Assembly (NCBI RefSeq): GCF_030272615.1 | Contig: NC_081405.1 | Coordinates: 20,282,047-20,346,046, forward strand | Direction of reading: 5' to 3' | Source: Cryptomeria japonica | Taxonomy: Eukaryota; Streptophyta; Pinopsida; Cupressales; Cupressaceae | DNA: 64,000 bases | In this document: positions 34,210 through 46,423 of the stretch, in pieces | How positions within the stretch are numbered: the stretch's first letter is position 1 | How the letters are laid out: every line of letters starts with the position of its first letter | Made by a program: the position numbers and the translations under genes | The notes under the pieces: generated by a model | Seen by the model: the letters and a program-made list of their open reading frames with translations, nothing else | Databases searched by the model: none | What the model was told of the DNA's origin: nothing

Positions 34210-35040
34210 AATATGTTTAGTCATCTTAGCACTTTTCATGATTAAATGGTGCTTATCAATCTAATCTTAATTTTAAAATTTTATATAAATATTATCTTCC
34301 TATTAATAGCAATAAATTTCTTTCAATAAAATAAAATTTTCTATTCTTTATTTTGATAGAAATATACTCAAAGTTGTTTAATAATTTTGTCCATTGAATT
34401 TATAGTCAAGTGCAACAAATGCCCACCATATTGGTCAAATGCTTTAACCATGGAACAAAATAAAAAAGTATTACTCATCGTGTCTCCACAATAGACTGCT
34501 AAATTTTATAGGATTATTTTTTCATTAAATGAATATATAGGTTGACAAAAGGTTCCTTTAATAAATGATAAATGATATATAAGATGCATTGTAGTTTGGA
34601 AAATAAAAATTTCTCTACTTTTTCTATATTTCATCTCACATTCCACTTCATTTAGATAATTTGAATTTATGACTTTTACATATCCACCTAACCTCGCTAG
34701 TTTTAGTCCACTAGTTTAAAAGATGCTCTAGGATATGAATTTAGGTGAATAACATAGAAAATGAATATGACTAGTTTAAAAGATGTTCTAGAATATGACT
34801 TTTACAAATCTTTCAAATTTCTAGTCAAATATAGAGAATGAATGCCATGTTGGCCAAAAGCTTTACCCTTGGAATAAAATCAAAGACCATAACTCATCTT
34901 GTCTCCACAATAATTTTAATTTTATTTATTGGATTAATTTTTACATTAAGTAAGTCTATAGGCTGACAAAATGTTCCTTTGATAAAGTATATGTAAGGTA
35001 CAAAGTATTTTGGTTAAATTTATTTTCTATATTTCATCTT
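34210..35040. repeat. continuation of the long tandem array
   Basis: The modules of the 19.6-25.5 kb array return here in the same orientation: TTGGTCAAATGCTTTAACC (34432), TGTTGGCCAAAAGCTTT (34849), AAATCAAAGACCATAACTCA and TCTCCACAATAATTTT (34909). Array sequence ends at about 35040. Confidence 0.7.
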
Positions 35041-35073
35041 ACGTCTAACATGGAGACTCCTTTACCCCACTAA

Positions 35074-35550
35074 ATGGACATGAATGATGTTAAAAAATAT
35101 GTGTGTCCTCCAACGAGGATCAATCCTTATTCATACATTCATCCTTTTGGTGCTTCACAATATCCCTACACCACCAATTTCGATGAGGTTTATGATGAAA
35201 GTCCTTCCCCATTAAAGTTTCATATGCATTGCAATGCTGACTTTGACATGCTTTCTAAACAAGGTTATAGTGGACATAGTCCTAGATATATGGAACAAGG
35301 AATCAAGGTCCATATAGATCTTATATCTTGTTATGGTATAAATTCCCCTACTTCTCCTTTGACTACACACATGTCTTCACATGACATGAATCACTCTCCT
35401 TTCTCTAGAGAAGACCAAATCTTGTTCAAATCCCTAAGAGACTATTTGATCACTCTTTCACCATTAAAATTTATGGAACTCAATAAAGTAACCACACAAA
35501 TTTCTTCTTTTGTACTTATATCATCCCATGTATGGTCTTACTTTTGTTGA
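35074..35550 (+). CDS. hypothetical 158-aa ORF, probably retroelement-derived
   Basis: An uninterrupted frame begins MDMNDVKKYVCPPTRINPYS, followed by GASQYPYTTNFDEVYDESPS and SSHDMNHSPFSREDQILFKS. It is rich in Tyr, Ser, His and Pro and has no membrane segment or domain that I recognise. It starts just after the array ends and is followed by retroelement-like sequence, so a gag-like or leader ORF is more likely than a host gene. There is no promoter or intron evidence. Confidence 0.3.
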   Translation: MDMNDVKKYVCPPTRINPYSYIHPFGASQYPYTTNFDEVYDESPSPLKFHMHCNADFDMLSKQGYSGHSPRYMEQGIKVHIDLISCYGINSPTSPLTTHMSSHDMNHSPFSREDQILFKSLRDYLITLSPLKFMELNKVTTQISSFVLISSHVWSYFC

Positions 35551-36593
35551 TTGTTAAAGTCTCTAAGAGATAAGTTAAGTCTTTAAGAGATAAGTTAGTA
35601 AAATGAACCATTCTTATAACATGTCATATTCAACTTCTTCTTTCAATTTCTCATGTAAATAAATAACATTAGTTGATATTATGTTTCTCCTCACTATGTG
35701 ACATTAGTATCTTACCTATTGGGGGCTCATTGTCATTCATGGTGGTACGATTTCATTTGAAATCATACTTGGGTAGCAACATAATAGCCTAGTTATTCTT
35801 GTCTCTATGTGGAGAGGCAAGAATAGTTTGTTTGATCATTCCTTTCTCCTTCTTAAGGATCCACTTTCCCTTTATTGAGTTGCATTTGAACTATAAGGAT
35901 CTTTTCTTGATTGTGGAGGTGCATATCCCTGATGAGGATCTCCTCCCTCTTATTAAAAAGAGGATCCCTAATGAGGTTATTTTCCTTGTTTTAGATGTGT
36001 CTTTATAAATGATGTCTCTTTGGTGTTGAAAGTGTATCCCCTTTCATAGAAATAGAAAAGGTATATCATTGGTCATCTCCCCTTTTCTTTTGAGCGAAGA
36101 TGTCATCTTTGTTAAAATATCTCCCCTTGGAGGACAATATCTTTAGGTAAAGATCTCTTCCTCCTTTGTTAATCATGCATCCCTCAAAAGGATCCCTTTT
36201 CACTTATTGCAAGATATATTTTTTACAACTATCTCTTCCTTGGTCCAAAGAGCTATTCCCTCTTTATCTAAGAGCTATTCCCTCTTTAGCTAGAAATGTG
36301 TGTGCATTGTTACTTAAAGGATATCTCCTTAGTGATGAAGGTTTTTATCCTTGTCTTCTATTTTTACCAAGTAAGACATCAACATTGAGCTATGTTGACA
36401 TCTTAAAGGGGTAGCATATATGCGGCATCATTATTGCTTAATTTGTAGTTACATTTTTGTAGATTTTCTTACAAACAATGCTTTGTTTGGTTATCCTTGT
36501 TGCAGTGTCCTATGAACACCTTTTTCCCAGTTGTTTTTCTTGTAAAATGAAATCTTTTCTTGTCAAACTCCTTCCTTTTCCAGGATGAGTTGA
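35551..36593. other. unassigned, probably non-coding retroelement sequence
   Basis: T-rich plus strand with ATTGGGGGCTCATTG (about 35720), a gypsy-like polypurine motif, and repeated GGATC and CTCCTCCCTCTT words. No domain is recognised. Confidence 0.35.
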
Positions 36594-36919
36594 CTAGCAT
36601 AACACAACTTGCTACACCTTTTGACTCTACTTGCACTGTATCTTAGGATGAGTAGACTAGCATAACTTATCTTGCTAGACCTTTTGATTCTTCCTTTCCT
36701 TTTCACACAAATCACACAACAAAATGCAATTTGTTGTCCCATAGTATTCATGTTTCATGGGTCACCTAGCATAACACAACTTGCTAGCCCATGGAATCCA
36801 TGTTCCTTTCCTCTCTCTTTCATAGATCACCTATCATAACATAGCTTTCTAGCATGTGAAATCCATGCTTTTCTTTCTCTTTTCCCCCCGTGAACTCATA
36901 GCATAACACAACTTGCTAG
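36594..36919. repeat. five-copy repeat of CTAGCATAACACAACTTG
   Basis: Imperfect 22-base motifs start at about 36594, 36657, 36766, 36831 and 36898, spaced 63-109 bases. The motif has short inverted ends (CTAGC...GCTAG). Between them ATCCATG and pyrimidine-rich tracts recur. The fifth copy abuts the LTR starting at 36920. Confidence 0.7.
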
Positions 36920-37633
36920 TGACGTGGGGACTTTTGATAGTCATAACTTTTGACTCGGTTATCTGTTTGGGCTGAAATTTGACATGGGGGTGTATCGTGA
37001 GGATTTATTTGGATTTCCAACCTAACCCAGTTCAATTATTCTTCAAATTGATGCATTTTTTAGGGCCTAATTCCTTCATATAAGGCCTCAAAATTGGTTT
37101 TTAGTGTTTTTTTTGAGATATTCTCGTTTTTGTTTTTGAAGTATCTTTTAATTTATGAATGTAATATCTTGGTGAGTTGATGAGAAGTTTCACTCAAGTT
37201 AACACTCAATAATTGTAAATTTTCATAGTCATTCGAATCGATATAGAAATTACCAAAAATGACAAAAAACTGATTTTGTGAAAATTTGCTAAAAAGGGTA
37301 ATTTTTTTATGGTAGTTTGTGAATAATGAAGAACAATTAATCTGATCTATGATCTCTTTCTGTTTGTTTTCTTATTCTCTTGTTACTGGTGAATTTCTAG
37401 TTGTAATCTGGTTACATAATTTGGTATCAGAGCAGGAAGATGGCTAGGAGAGGAAGAGGAAGAGGAAGAGGAGGTCTTGCCCAGATGAATAGAGAAATGC
37501 AAAACCTCCAAAGGTAGGTAGCAACAAAGTAGTTGGTGAATAATGAAGAACAATTAATTTGATCTCTGATCTCTTTCTGTCTCTTTTCTTATGATTATGT
37601 TAATGGTGAATGTATGGCTATAATTTGGTTACA
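36920..37633 (+). mobile_element. Ty3/gypsy-type LTR with primer-binding site and collapsed interior
   Basis: The LTR runs 36920-37417 (TGACGTGGGG...GGTTACA), about 498 bp, with GACTTTTGATAGTCATAAC near its start. After a 5-base spacer comes TGGTATCAGAGCAGGA (37423), a strong initiator tRNA-Met primer-binding site. A start codon near 37440 opens MARRGRGRGRGRGGLAQMN, a basic gag-like N-terminus that stops after about 27 codons. Then the last 98 bases of an LTR recur (37536-37633, GTGAATAATGAAGAACAATT to GGTTACA). All else between the LTRs, and most of the 3' LTR, is deleted. Confidence 0.7.
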
Positions 37634-40616
37634 TCATCACATCATCTAGTCATTTGATCATGGTTTCTTTTCTCATCACTTGATGCAAGCTCTTTCTCTT
37701 TCCATGTGACCACTTATGCTCTTGCAATAGAATTCCAAGAATGATATTTGTAGTTGATACATGTTGATTATCAAGGACTTTGAGCCTTAGTTCTTAGTAC
37801 TAACCGCTTTTTGGTTGTCCTTTTGTGTTCCTTTTTGTTTTGTCTTTGTTTGCATTTTTTCCCTTTTGTTTGCATTTTGCTTTGTTTGTGTCTTTGTATG
37901 TGATTGTGTGAGTTAAGATCCTAAGCTTGGGGGCTTGTTCCCTTGGATTTAGTGATGTCTTATCTCTTTATAATCTTTCTCCCAATTGATCATGTCTCTC
38001 TCTCTCTTTCTTCTCCTTTACCATGAGAATGAACATGAGTTCATACCCTTGCTAAAGTGGGGGCTAAATTTACTAATGTAAATTGCAACCCCTTACAATT
38101 TTACACTCATTTTTGTGTCCTTGCTTCAGTTTGTTTTCTCCTAGCTCTTTTCCAAGTGTATTTTTGACCTTTGTACTACAAAATTGGAGTCATATATGTA
38201 CATGGTGATCTGAACCTTTGTCTTGGGACTGAGCACACCTTATCCACACCTAATTCATCATGTTCTAGGAGGAGAAAGGCATTTGGGCATCCTTGTCCCT
38301 TTACTCTAGGCCCAATTTTGAATATGTCAATGTTTGGTTCTTGTAAGTGATACTTCAATATTACCATTGGAGGTTAGCCTAATTTATTAAATACCTTGAG
38401 AACCCTATGTAAGAGCACTATTTCAATTCATTTATACATCCACACATATTTATCAATATAAAATCAATTTATCCATCTACAAGTATCCAGGTGACATTTC
38501 ATCCCACCATATTCTTCAAACATTCCTCAGATATGAGCATTATGGAGCAACACATTGTAGCAATCTTCATACAATCATGTTTTTATGATTGATTTGATTA
38601 TGTCATGTCATTTTATTGCATCAAAAATTGTGATTGTGCATTCAAAGAGCATTGCATCATCAACCATCATCAACTACAAGAAGTTTGAGGTATAATATTT
38701 ATCATTCTACTTTAGAGATTTCCTTTCAATTTATCAATTTCATTCAAAGGTTAATTCCAATCCAGGGACCTAGGCAAAACCCTACCAAACAAAACTATTT
38801 CCCTCCTTTGTATGTGTAGGTGACAGATTCAGGAAACAACAAATATAGAATCGAAAAAGAACATTCAAAGACACATATAACCATCTTTTGCAAAGGTTAA
38901 AAAGTGTGGACAAGGTTGCTTGCACACCATTGTCTGACACTTTTTTGACTAAATTTTGGGAAAACGCTCAAAACGACATCCCGATCCTAAAAAACATATA
39001 TGTTGCATGTGTCTAACACTCCTCGATAGTGGCACCCAAGCACCATTGTCCTACATTTTGGAGTCCAAATTTTAGACATAGGTTCCTCTCTACTTCCTAT
39101 TTCTAAATATGTACTTTATGACTACTTATCTAATCTAAAATTGTTTGTGCATGGTGATTATTTCCAATTCCACATCTCTAACCATAGGTATTACATTAAA
39201 TTCATATATTTCAATTGCTTATTTTCATCTCAATCAATGAGAGTTAAATCCAATATGCATTCAACCCTCTTCCTTGTAGACTTGAGGTTGAATTTATTGT
39301 GTGTTAATTCCTTGTTCACATAGCTAAACTAATGGATCCTCATTTCCAACCATTAAACTATTTTCAACCATCAACCTATCCCCCAACCCATAACCCCTAC
39401 TCTACCACTTCCCATGAATTTTCTAGACTTTACCATATGTAATGGTTTCAACATAATGACCGCACTACACCTAGCATGGGACATCTAAAATTCATCTTTC
39501 ATCCATTCCAATCCTTCCATATTATCCATTAATGATATAGATAATATAGTCACACTTCCTCCATCCCACCATCCAAATACCTTTATATCCCCTCTCCACC
39601 ATCTAACATCCTCTCATCATGCATTGCATTGAGCATCCTAGTGCCTCATCATCCATGACCTATTCAGAATGGGGCATATTATTCCTCCATGACATAGTCC
39701 TTGGATATTACATCTAAACCCATACATCTATTTATCATGAGTCTTCATCTTTTTTCCATTCGCTATCAACAATCTATTTATCAACTCTTATCCTATCGAG
39801 CAATACAAATATTATAAGAAAATATTGATCCATGCTTTCCTTGCTAAAGAAATCTAAGTATATCATCCAATTGCATCCATTGGTCTTGTTCCTAGCCTCA
39901 ATGTAAGCCTTGATAAAAGTCCAATAATCATCATTGGGATTTAACGTTCTCAACCCTTATGTTATTTTATTATATATAATTCTCATATCAACAAAATTCT
40001 TCTTTCATCAATCAAATATAGATTTTTAACTTGATTAATGCAACATCATGTTTGTCTTTGAATCATTTTACATGTGTTTTCTTTCTTATTTGTGCAAATG
40101 ATCAATTTTCTTATATTACTATCAGTCCTTGCATCCTACCTACCACAATGGTATAATGGTCTTTCATATCATGGTGCTTTACAATACAAGGTGGTTTATA
40201 ATTTTTTCTTATACATGCAACACATAGTCACCTTGGTCTTCTATACCTTGGTGCATAAAATCCAATACAATATAAAACAAAGAATGTTAAATCTAATGTA
40301 TCATAACATAATCCCTTGCATCCCGACTCCTCATATTTTATGCAACCACTTCATTCATAATCCATTTTCACCTATATTTTAACCTCCTCTCTCCATATCT
40401 ATATTGAAAGATAATTGTCTTCCATCTTTTTATACATTTTGAGATCATTCATATGTTCTCTATGCTTGCCTATCCTCTCAAAGGGGCATCATCATCCCTA
40501 TCACCATTCCTCCTAGTCACTTCTTCAAATGACTAGGGCATTCCCTAGTCTAACTAGCTTTATTCTTCTTTGAAATGATGCTACTTCATGGCACCAACTC
40601 ATACAGAGAAAAAAAT
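37634..40616. other. AT-rich, probably internal non-coding retroelement DNA
   Basis: No domain is recognised. GCTTGGGGGCTTG (37925) and AAAGTGGGGGCTAAA (38054) are gypsy-like purine-rich motifs. The stretch ends in AGAGAAAAAAA just before the LTR-like start at 40617. Confidence 0.35.
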
Positions 40617-41600
40617 GTAGACACCTAAAACTGACACATTGTCACTTTAATTAATCACCTAACTATTTTTTCTATAGTTTTGATTAAATAATTTCCTATT
40701 TATTCATTCAATTAATGATTTGATTTTCATATATTTTAGTAAAATAATATTTTATTATTTAATTAATAAAATAACTATTCATCACTATTAAGTTGACCCT
40801 ATTTCTACCTTTTAAATCATTAGTCATCCCTCTTCTATGGTCTATCCTGCATCATCATCCAAAAAATTAAATAGATAAATTTATTTATTTAATTCTATTT
40901 TCCATCCACTTTTCATTAAAGTGAGCTAAAACCAATTAGCCCATCAATACTCCACTTGCACATTCTTAACCCTCATTAATCCTCTTGAATCATATGCACA
41001 TCCTTTCAAAAGTGTGCATAGGCATGGGCTTTTGTACATAAGGTATTGATATTTGTCATGTGACAAGTTTGGTATATGTCACAAGTACTCTTTCAATCTT
41101 TTCCATCTACTTCTTCCAAGGGATCCATCAGCCAATTGAATACAAGTTTTCTTTCCTCATCCTCCCAGACCTCTCAAGTAGTTTGAGAACCCTTGATCCT
41201 TAAAATCTATGCTAATCATCAAATCTCTCATCCCAAAGAATATAAATTAGATGCAACCAATTAATTTTAAATATTGTCTCCTTACACAATGTTATGTTGC
41301 TACGAAGGGTACTCACACATCTTCTTAGAGAATGAATACCATATCTTAGTGCAACAAGGGTTGGTGTTGGTGATATTTTTTTGTTATTTTCATCATCATT
41401 TTAATCCTTATTCTTAATTAAAGTGTTGCATATATTGTGAGTAGGATAAATTAGTTTAATTTAAATTTTTCTTGTATGCTTTCATTTTGTATAGATACAC
41501 CTAGTTCCAAGATCTTAATAGAGTCTTGCAAGGGCTAGTTGAGCTCTGTATAGCTCTATGCATTTTTAGGGTTAGACATGTAGACTATAAGAATATTTTT
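40617..41600 (+). mobile_element. LTR-like sequence starting TGTAGACACC, preceded by a purine tract
   Basis: TGTAGACACCTAAAACTGAC follows directly after AGAGAAAAAAA, which looks like a polypurine tract, so this may be a 3' LTR. It shares its start with the fragment at 25463. A TATA-like GAATATAAATTAGA lies near 41239. The right boundary is a guess; no partner LTR or CA terminus was fixed. Confidence 0.4.
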
Positions 41601-42037
41601 GTACCAATTCATCCTATCCAAGTAATTTTCTATCTCTTTAGGAAGGACAAAACTTGTAGATTTAGGAAATGAAGCTCAATCATAGGAGAAACTAGAGGAA
41701 AAAGGTACTTCAAAGTGGAACTCAAATTTCTATGCTTGAAGGTAGGAATCTAATAACAAATGATTGAATTGTGATAGTATAACATTACATGCACATGATT
41801 ATAGATATGAACACAAATGAAGCAAATACCTTAGATAACCATCTAATTTATTACATACCCAAACATCTATTATCCCAATTTTTCTTGGACCATATGTAAA
41901 ATTATTGTTAAGAAGGAACAACACAAAGAAAAATAGTCATATTATATTGCTTACAATCAACTATGATGTCAAAAAAATTATTAGGGAGTTGACACTCAAT
42001 AACATTACATATCGAATGATGTATTGAATTAGGTTGT
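41601..42037. other. unassigned AT-rich DNA
   Basis: Nothing recognised. Confidence 0.4.
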
Positions 42038-42450
42038 ATGTTTTTTTATATTAATAGCAACAAAACAAGGGTGTTGTCCCAAAATACAATAGCCCAGAGG
42101 GCGAAAAGTCAACTATATAACTAGTAGCCGCACATTAATCGCATACTATGAAGTTTAAAAACAAAACTAGAGAGCACCTACGGTAAACTAAAAGAGACTA
42201 GCCCTAAGCACTTCCACAATATACTAGCATAGTGATTAATAGTCATACCAAAATTAACCAAACTACTTAAGGAAGCCAAACTGATGGCCTTCTACTACTC
42301 CACATTAGGGAGATTGATGTGGATCATTCTCCATAAGTGTCTTCACCATTGTTATTAGAGTGTGTGGTATCATTTTCTAGGGCAAAAGTAACATAATGGT
42401 TTGATTAAAAGGAAGAGGAGGGATGATACCATAGGATAACATGTAGATCA
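42038..42450 (-). mobile_element. LINE 3' end fragment
   Basis: The minus strand reads ACACCCTTGTTTTGTTGCTA then TTAATATAAAAAAA (about 42076-42041), resembling the 3' termini of the two other LINE-like insertions (5.2 and 24.2 kb). The upstream part, to about 42450, is GC-richer than its surroundings but has no readable domain. Confidence 0.4.
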
Positions 42451-43710
42451 ATGGGCAAAAGGGATGAATAAGTAATTATTAAGGGACATAGCATCATTGA
42501 GGCAATTATGGGTGGGGATAGAGATTGTTTATTTCTTGTGCATTAAGAAAGCATAATAGTTGAAGAGTATTGAAATCCTATAAATCTTAGTCTTAATCAC
42601 ATTCTCAAATTTTTGCATATTATTTTTCATATTTATATATGATGTAAATTTTTGTATAAGAGTAGCCCATTTCAATACATTACTCTAATATCTAAAATGC
42701 AAAGTAGTAAAATATAATTTTAATTTAAACAAGTATATGTTTAGCGACAAAAAATATTCCTTACAAAAGTATCTAAGAATAACTTAGTATAATTCAAATT
42801 TTAGATAAATAGAAGGATCTAAATATGATTAATAAGATAAGTCAACTATGGCAAAAAAATTCCATGTGATGTATTGAAACATAAAGAGATTTGAGTCTAT
42901 CTTAAAATTAGATTGGTGTTGATTTTGACTTATGTAACATTGCAATAGAGATTCATAAATTAGGAATTGATATGGGATTTTAGGTTAGATAGATGAGATG
43001 ATCAAAACATGAGAATATGAGATCTTAAGACACAATTGTGTTCCTATGATTTATCCCAATTAGTGTAGTTATGTTTCGATGGCTCAATCCCATCATTACA
43101 AAAATAGATCTTCAATGCTTGTAGAAAGTGCTTTCTTGAAGTAAATTAAGGAAAACAATGTGATAATAATGAGTAATATCTATATATTTAGACACATGTA
43201 GATGTAAATTCAAACATTGTAGTGCCTAGATTGATGGTAACAATCATATCATAGTATTGACAATCTTGAAAGGGGGGACTTTGAAATGCAAAAAAGGTTG
43301 ATGAGACTGCACCTGTAATTTTGTCCAAGATATATAATTAAAAGCATGGTGCAATCCAAGATGTGAAATTCTAAACTTGTGCATTTTGCATACTCGAGTG
43401 AGAGGTTTTGGTTTGATGTCAATTAGTATATCAAAGGAACTAAATTGTGTTATCAAATTTCAACAATCCATGTGATTATCTTTGTTGTTTTTGGATTTGA
43501 TTATGTGTCATTTTTTTATCATCAATATTTCGGGTCATAATCCGTGGTCCATCATTCAAATATAGAAACAACAAAGATAACTAAATTATGTAATAAAATC
43601 ACATTTCAAAAACACCAACACAAAATGACAAAAAAATATACACTTCTCTCTTCTTCAATATGCAAACTACAATATTAAAATTGAATGAAAATAAAATTTA
43701 AAAAATTGAA
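42451..43710. other. AT-rich intergenic DNA
   Basis: No gene or element is recognised. Confidence 0.4.
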
Positions 43711-44110
43711 TTTAATAATGGAATTTTTTTTTTTTGATGGAGGTCCAGACCAACGAGCATGGCAGCCCAGCAAGGGCATGAAGCCCGCAAGCTGCCAGCC
43801 CAGCAAGGGCCTTCACACAATAATTTTTGCCACCCGATATGGGGGCACGAGCCAATAGGCTGAACCTCTTCGGCTAAGAGCCAAGGACTGAGGGGTATCC
43901 GTTCCGCCAAATTCGTCCGGGGCACGATCCCAACCTCATCCCTTATGATGTCGGAGCCTTGCACTCAGCAAGACTTGATCCTTGGTGGGCTCATTTGGAG
44001 CCATTCAACTTCACTAGTAGACCAATAGAATTTTTGGATACTTGTTTTAGTAAAAAGTAAGCATCAAAATTAAATAATAATAACTTAGAATTTTAGGGTT
44101 TAATAATGGA
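43711..44110 (-). mobile_element. SINE-like retroelement with 12-bp target duplication (copy 2)
   Basis: TTTAATAATGGA occurs exactly at 43711-43722 and 44099-44110. Between them, on the minus strand, is a short element ending in an A tract (about 43735-43723, after GGACCTCCATC). Shared with copy 1: GATCAAGTCTTGCTGAGTGC, CATCATAAGGGATGAGG or CATCATAAAGGATGAGG, GGATACCCCTCAGT and AGCCGAAGAGG or AGCTGAAGAGG. Here the core is single. The 3' part adds a duplicated GCCCTTGCTGGGCTG. No ORF is convincing. Confidence 0.75.
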
Positions 44111-44904
44111 GTTTTGCATTCCTATTAAAACACTTGTTTTCATTAGTTGATAAGATCCATAAACATATAGTCTAATCAAATAGGGGATAAGTAGTGGGCT
44201 GGCCTTTTTACTCCCAAGAATGACACTTTAACAAATAAAGATAGTTGAGGATGTTCCAGAGGACACATGGCAACGGTCACATTTTCATATATAGTAAAAA
44301 GAGACACGTGTCATATGGGAGGTGAGTGCGTGGTCATGTGAGTTAAACATGTGAAACTAATTATATAGGTTTGTCTGCCATAATTGTAAGTAGGTTTTCA
44401 ACGTGCAAAGGAAAATGGAGCACTCAAATGGATTTATGAGTCCCCCACTTCCCTCAATATGCAACGTCGGTGATAATGATGACTTCGGAAAAAAAAATTT
44501 ATATTATATTATATTATTTCTCTCTGCCCCCTCGTAGTCCTCAATGGTACTACATTCAGTTATCACTTTGATAGTTGTGCACCTTTTTTTGTTATTGGTC
44601 AATTTTGTATTATATATGATTTGACTTTAAAAGTTTTAAATATGAGATTGATGGTATAAGTTTATATGGTTTGTCATTTATTGATATTTAATGATATGTA
44701 ATCAATTATCAAGGGCAAATTCTTTGAATTGAAAACTAATAATTTGTTGGTTTTTCCAATGGATTACATGAGATATCTTAAAGATTTGCCAAATTTTGTA
44801 TTAATAGAGAATGGCCAACTAACATGAATCAACTGTGAGGTTGAATTCTTCTATACTTTTGGTTCTACAAGACCAAGTCGAGTTCACATATAATAATACT
44901 TAGG
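44111..44904. other. intergenic DNA with an isolated perfect G-box
   Basis: GACACGTGTC at 44303-44312 is a perfect 10-base palindrome of the ABRE/G-box class, near AACGTGCAAAGG and AACGTCGG. No gene is recognised on either side. A TTATA microsatellite lies at about 44502-44515. Confidence 0.4.
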
Positions 44905-45088
44905 GCACTTCTAGATTCAACTACATGTAATTTGTCTGAAATCAACATTTTAGATCACACTACATGATCTATCATCAAGATGAGAGAGTTGTTGAGAGAA
45001 AAAAAATCACCCTAATGATGGATCATGGAGTGTGATCTGAAACATTGATGCAAATAAATTACACGCAGTTGATTCCAGAAGCGCAACA
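44905..45088. mobile_element. foldback (MITE-like) element, copy 2
   Basis: Inverted arms of about 75 bases: ACTTCTAGATTCAACTACAT through TTTAGATCACACTACATGAT pairs with ATGGATCATGGAGTGTGATC through TGATTCCAGAAGCG. The loop is about 25-30 bases. The arms share TGATGCAA/TTGCATCA and GATCACAC with the copy at 19.25-19.5 kb, so the two are one family. Non-coding. Confidence 0.7.
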
Positions 45089-46413
45089 CAATAATACCTA
45101 AGGATTTATTTCTTCTCACAATGTGGGTATTGTTAATAAAGATGTTCTAAAATTTTGATCAAGAATGCATGAATTCAAGACAATTTGGTCAGATTTCTCG
45201 ACATTTTGTAAATGTTGGTCCTACGAACATATAAGCCTACTTTTAAATACAAAAGGGAATATTGAAATTAAACGATATTCAATATAATTGTTGTGATTCT
45301 GCTTGATGGAGTTAAACTTCTTTTATCAATGCCTATCCTCGGATATGGAGTCCAACTGAGAATATCAAATAAACTAGAGATTCATCAATTAGCTTGAGAC
45401 CATTGGGTTCTCAATATTAATGCCATACATTAGTATACCCAATTGATTTCTAATTCAAGTTGTACTTATATATCTACAATACTATATTTAGACCTTTAAA
45501 TATTGTTCAAAGCTATTTAATCTACTCCTTGAGAAGATGTATACAACAATAAATACACCATATCATTGACATAGAGATGAAATCAACGAAACTTTTTCAT
45601 TAATTCAATGAAAATCTAAATATAATATAAGAAGACAACCAAATCATAATTTATATATCCATATTGCTCATTCTAATCAAAATTTGATTACAACAATATG
45701 CATTGATAATATAAGAATTCTTCAATATATTTGAAAACACACTTTACAAAACAAGATTGGGCCTCCAAAACTTAGATAATAAATCCTTTCAAAATGGCCT
45801 TGATTTCCTTTTTATAAGAACAAGGGAGCAACAAGCTTTGGGCCATGTACATATGCAAGATATTCATTTGATAAACAAAAGAATATGCCAGAGGCATTTT
45901 TGAGAGACTACAAGACAAAATAATTTTTTCTTACCAACAAAGAGAAAATTTCAGCTATAGAAATCATTGGAGAAAGGCTCAAAACTTGAGGAAGATTCTC
46001 CACCTTCAAAATTAAATTTAGCTGATGTAATCGCATGAGTAAATTGCATGGTTGTAGGATGATGAAATGACATGAAATTTGTATTTGAATACCGATTGGA
46101 ATGTAGATAAAATTTATCTTCACTTCACTCAATTTCCAAATACTAAGGGGGCCTATGACTAGATGAGATGGTAAAAGTAGTCCACCAAATGACACATTGA
46201 AATGTAAATCAAATTTGTGTTTGTTTCATTTCACCAAAATTTCAAACAATACCAATGGACAACTAAGGTGGCAATGTGGAACCCCAAGTAATGGTTGAGT
46301 TGACATGCAACTCACACTTACATTCTTCTTCATTCTATAAGGCAAATATGTCATCAATTCTGATGCAAGGGCTATGCCTATTATATTCATCTCCCAATAG
46401 TGTTCCAACTTAT
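45089..46413. other. unassigned DNA left of the nested LTR elements
   Basis: No gene recognised; short minus-strand ORFs at 45.9-46.4 kb have no familiar features. Confidence 0.4.
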
Positions 46414-46423
46414 TGTTGGAGAT

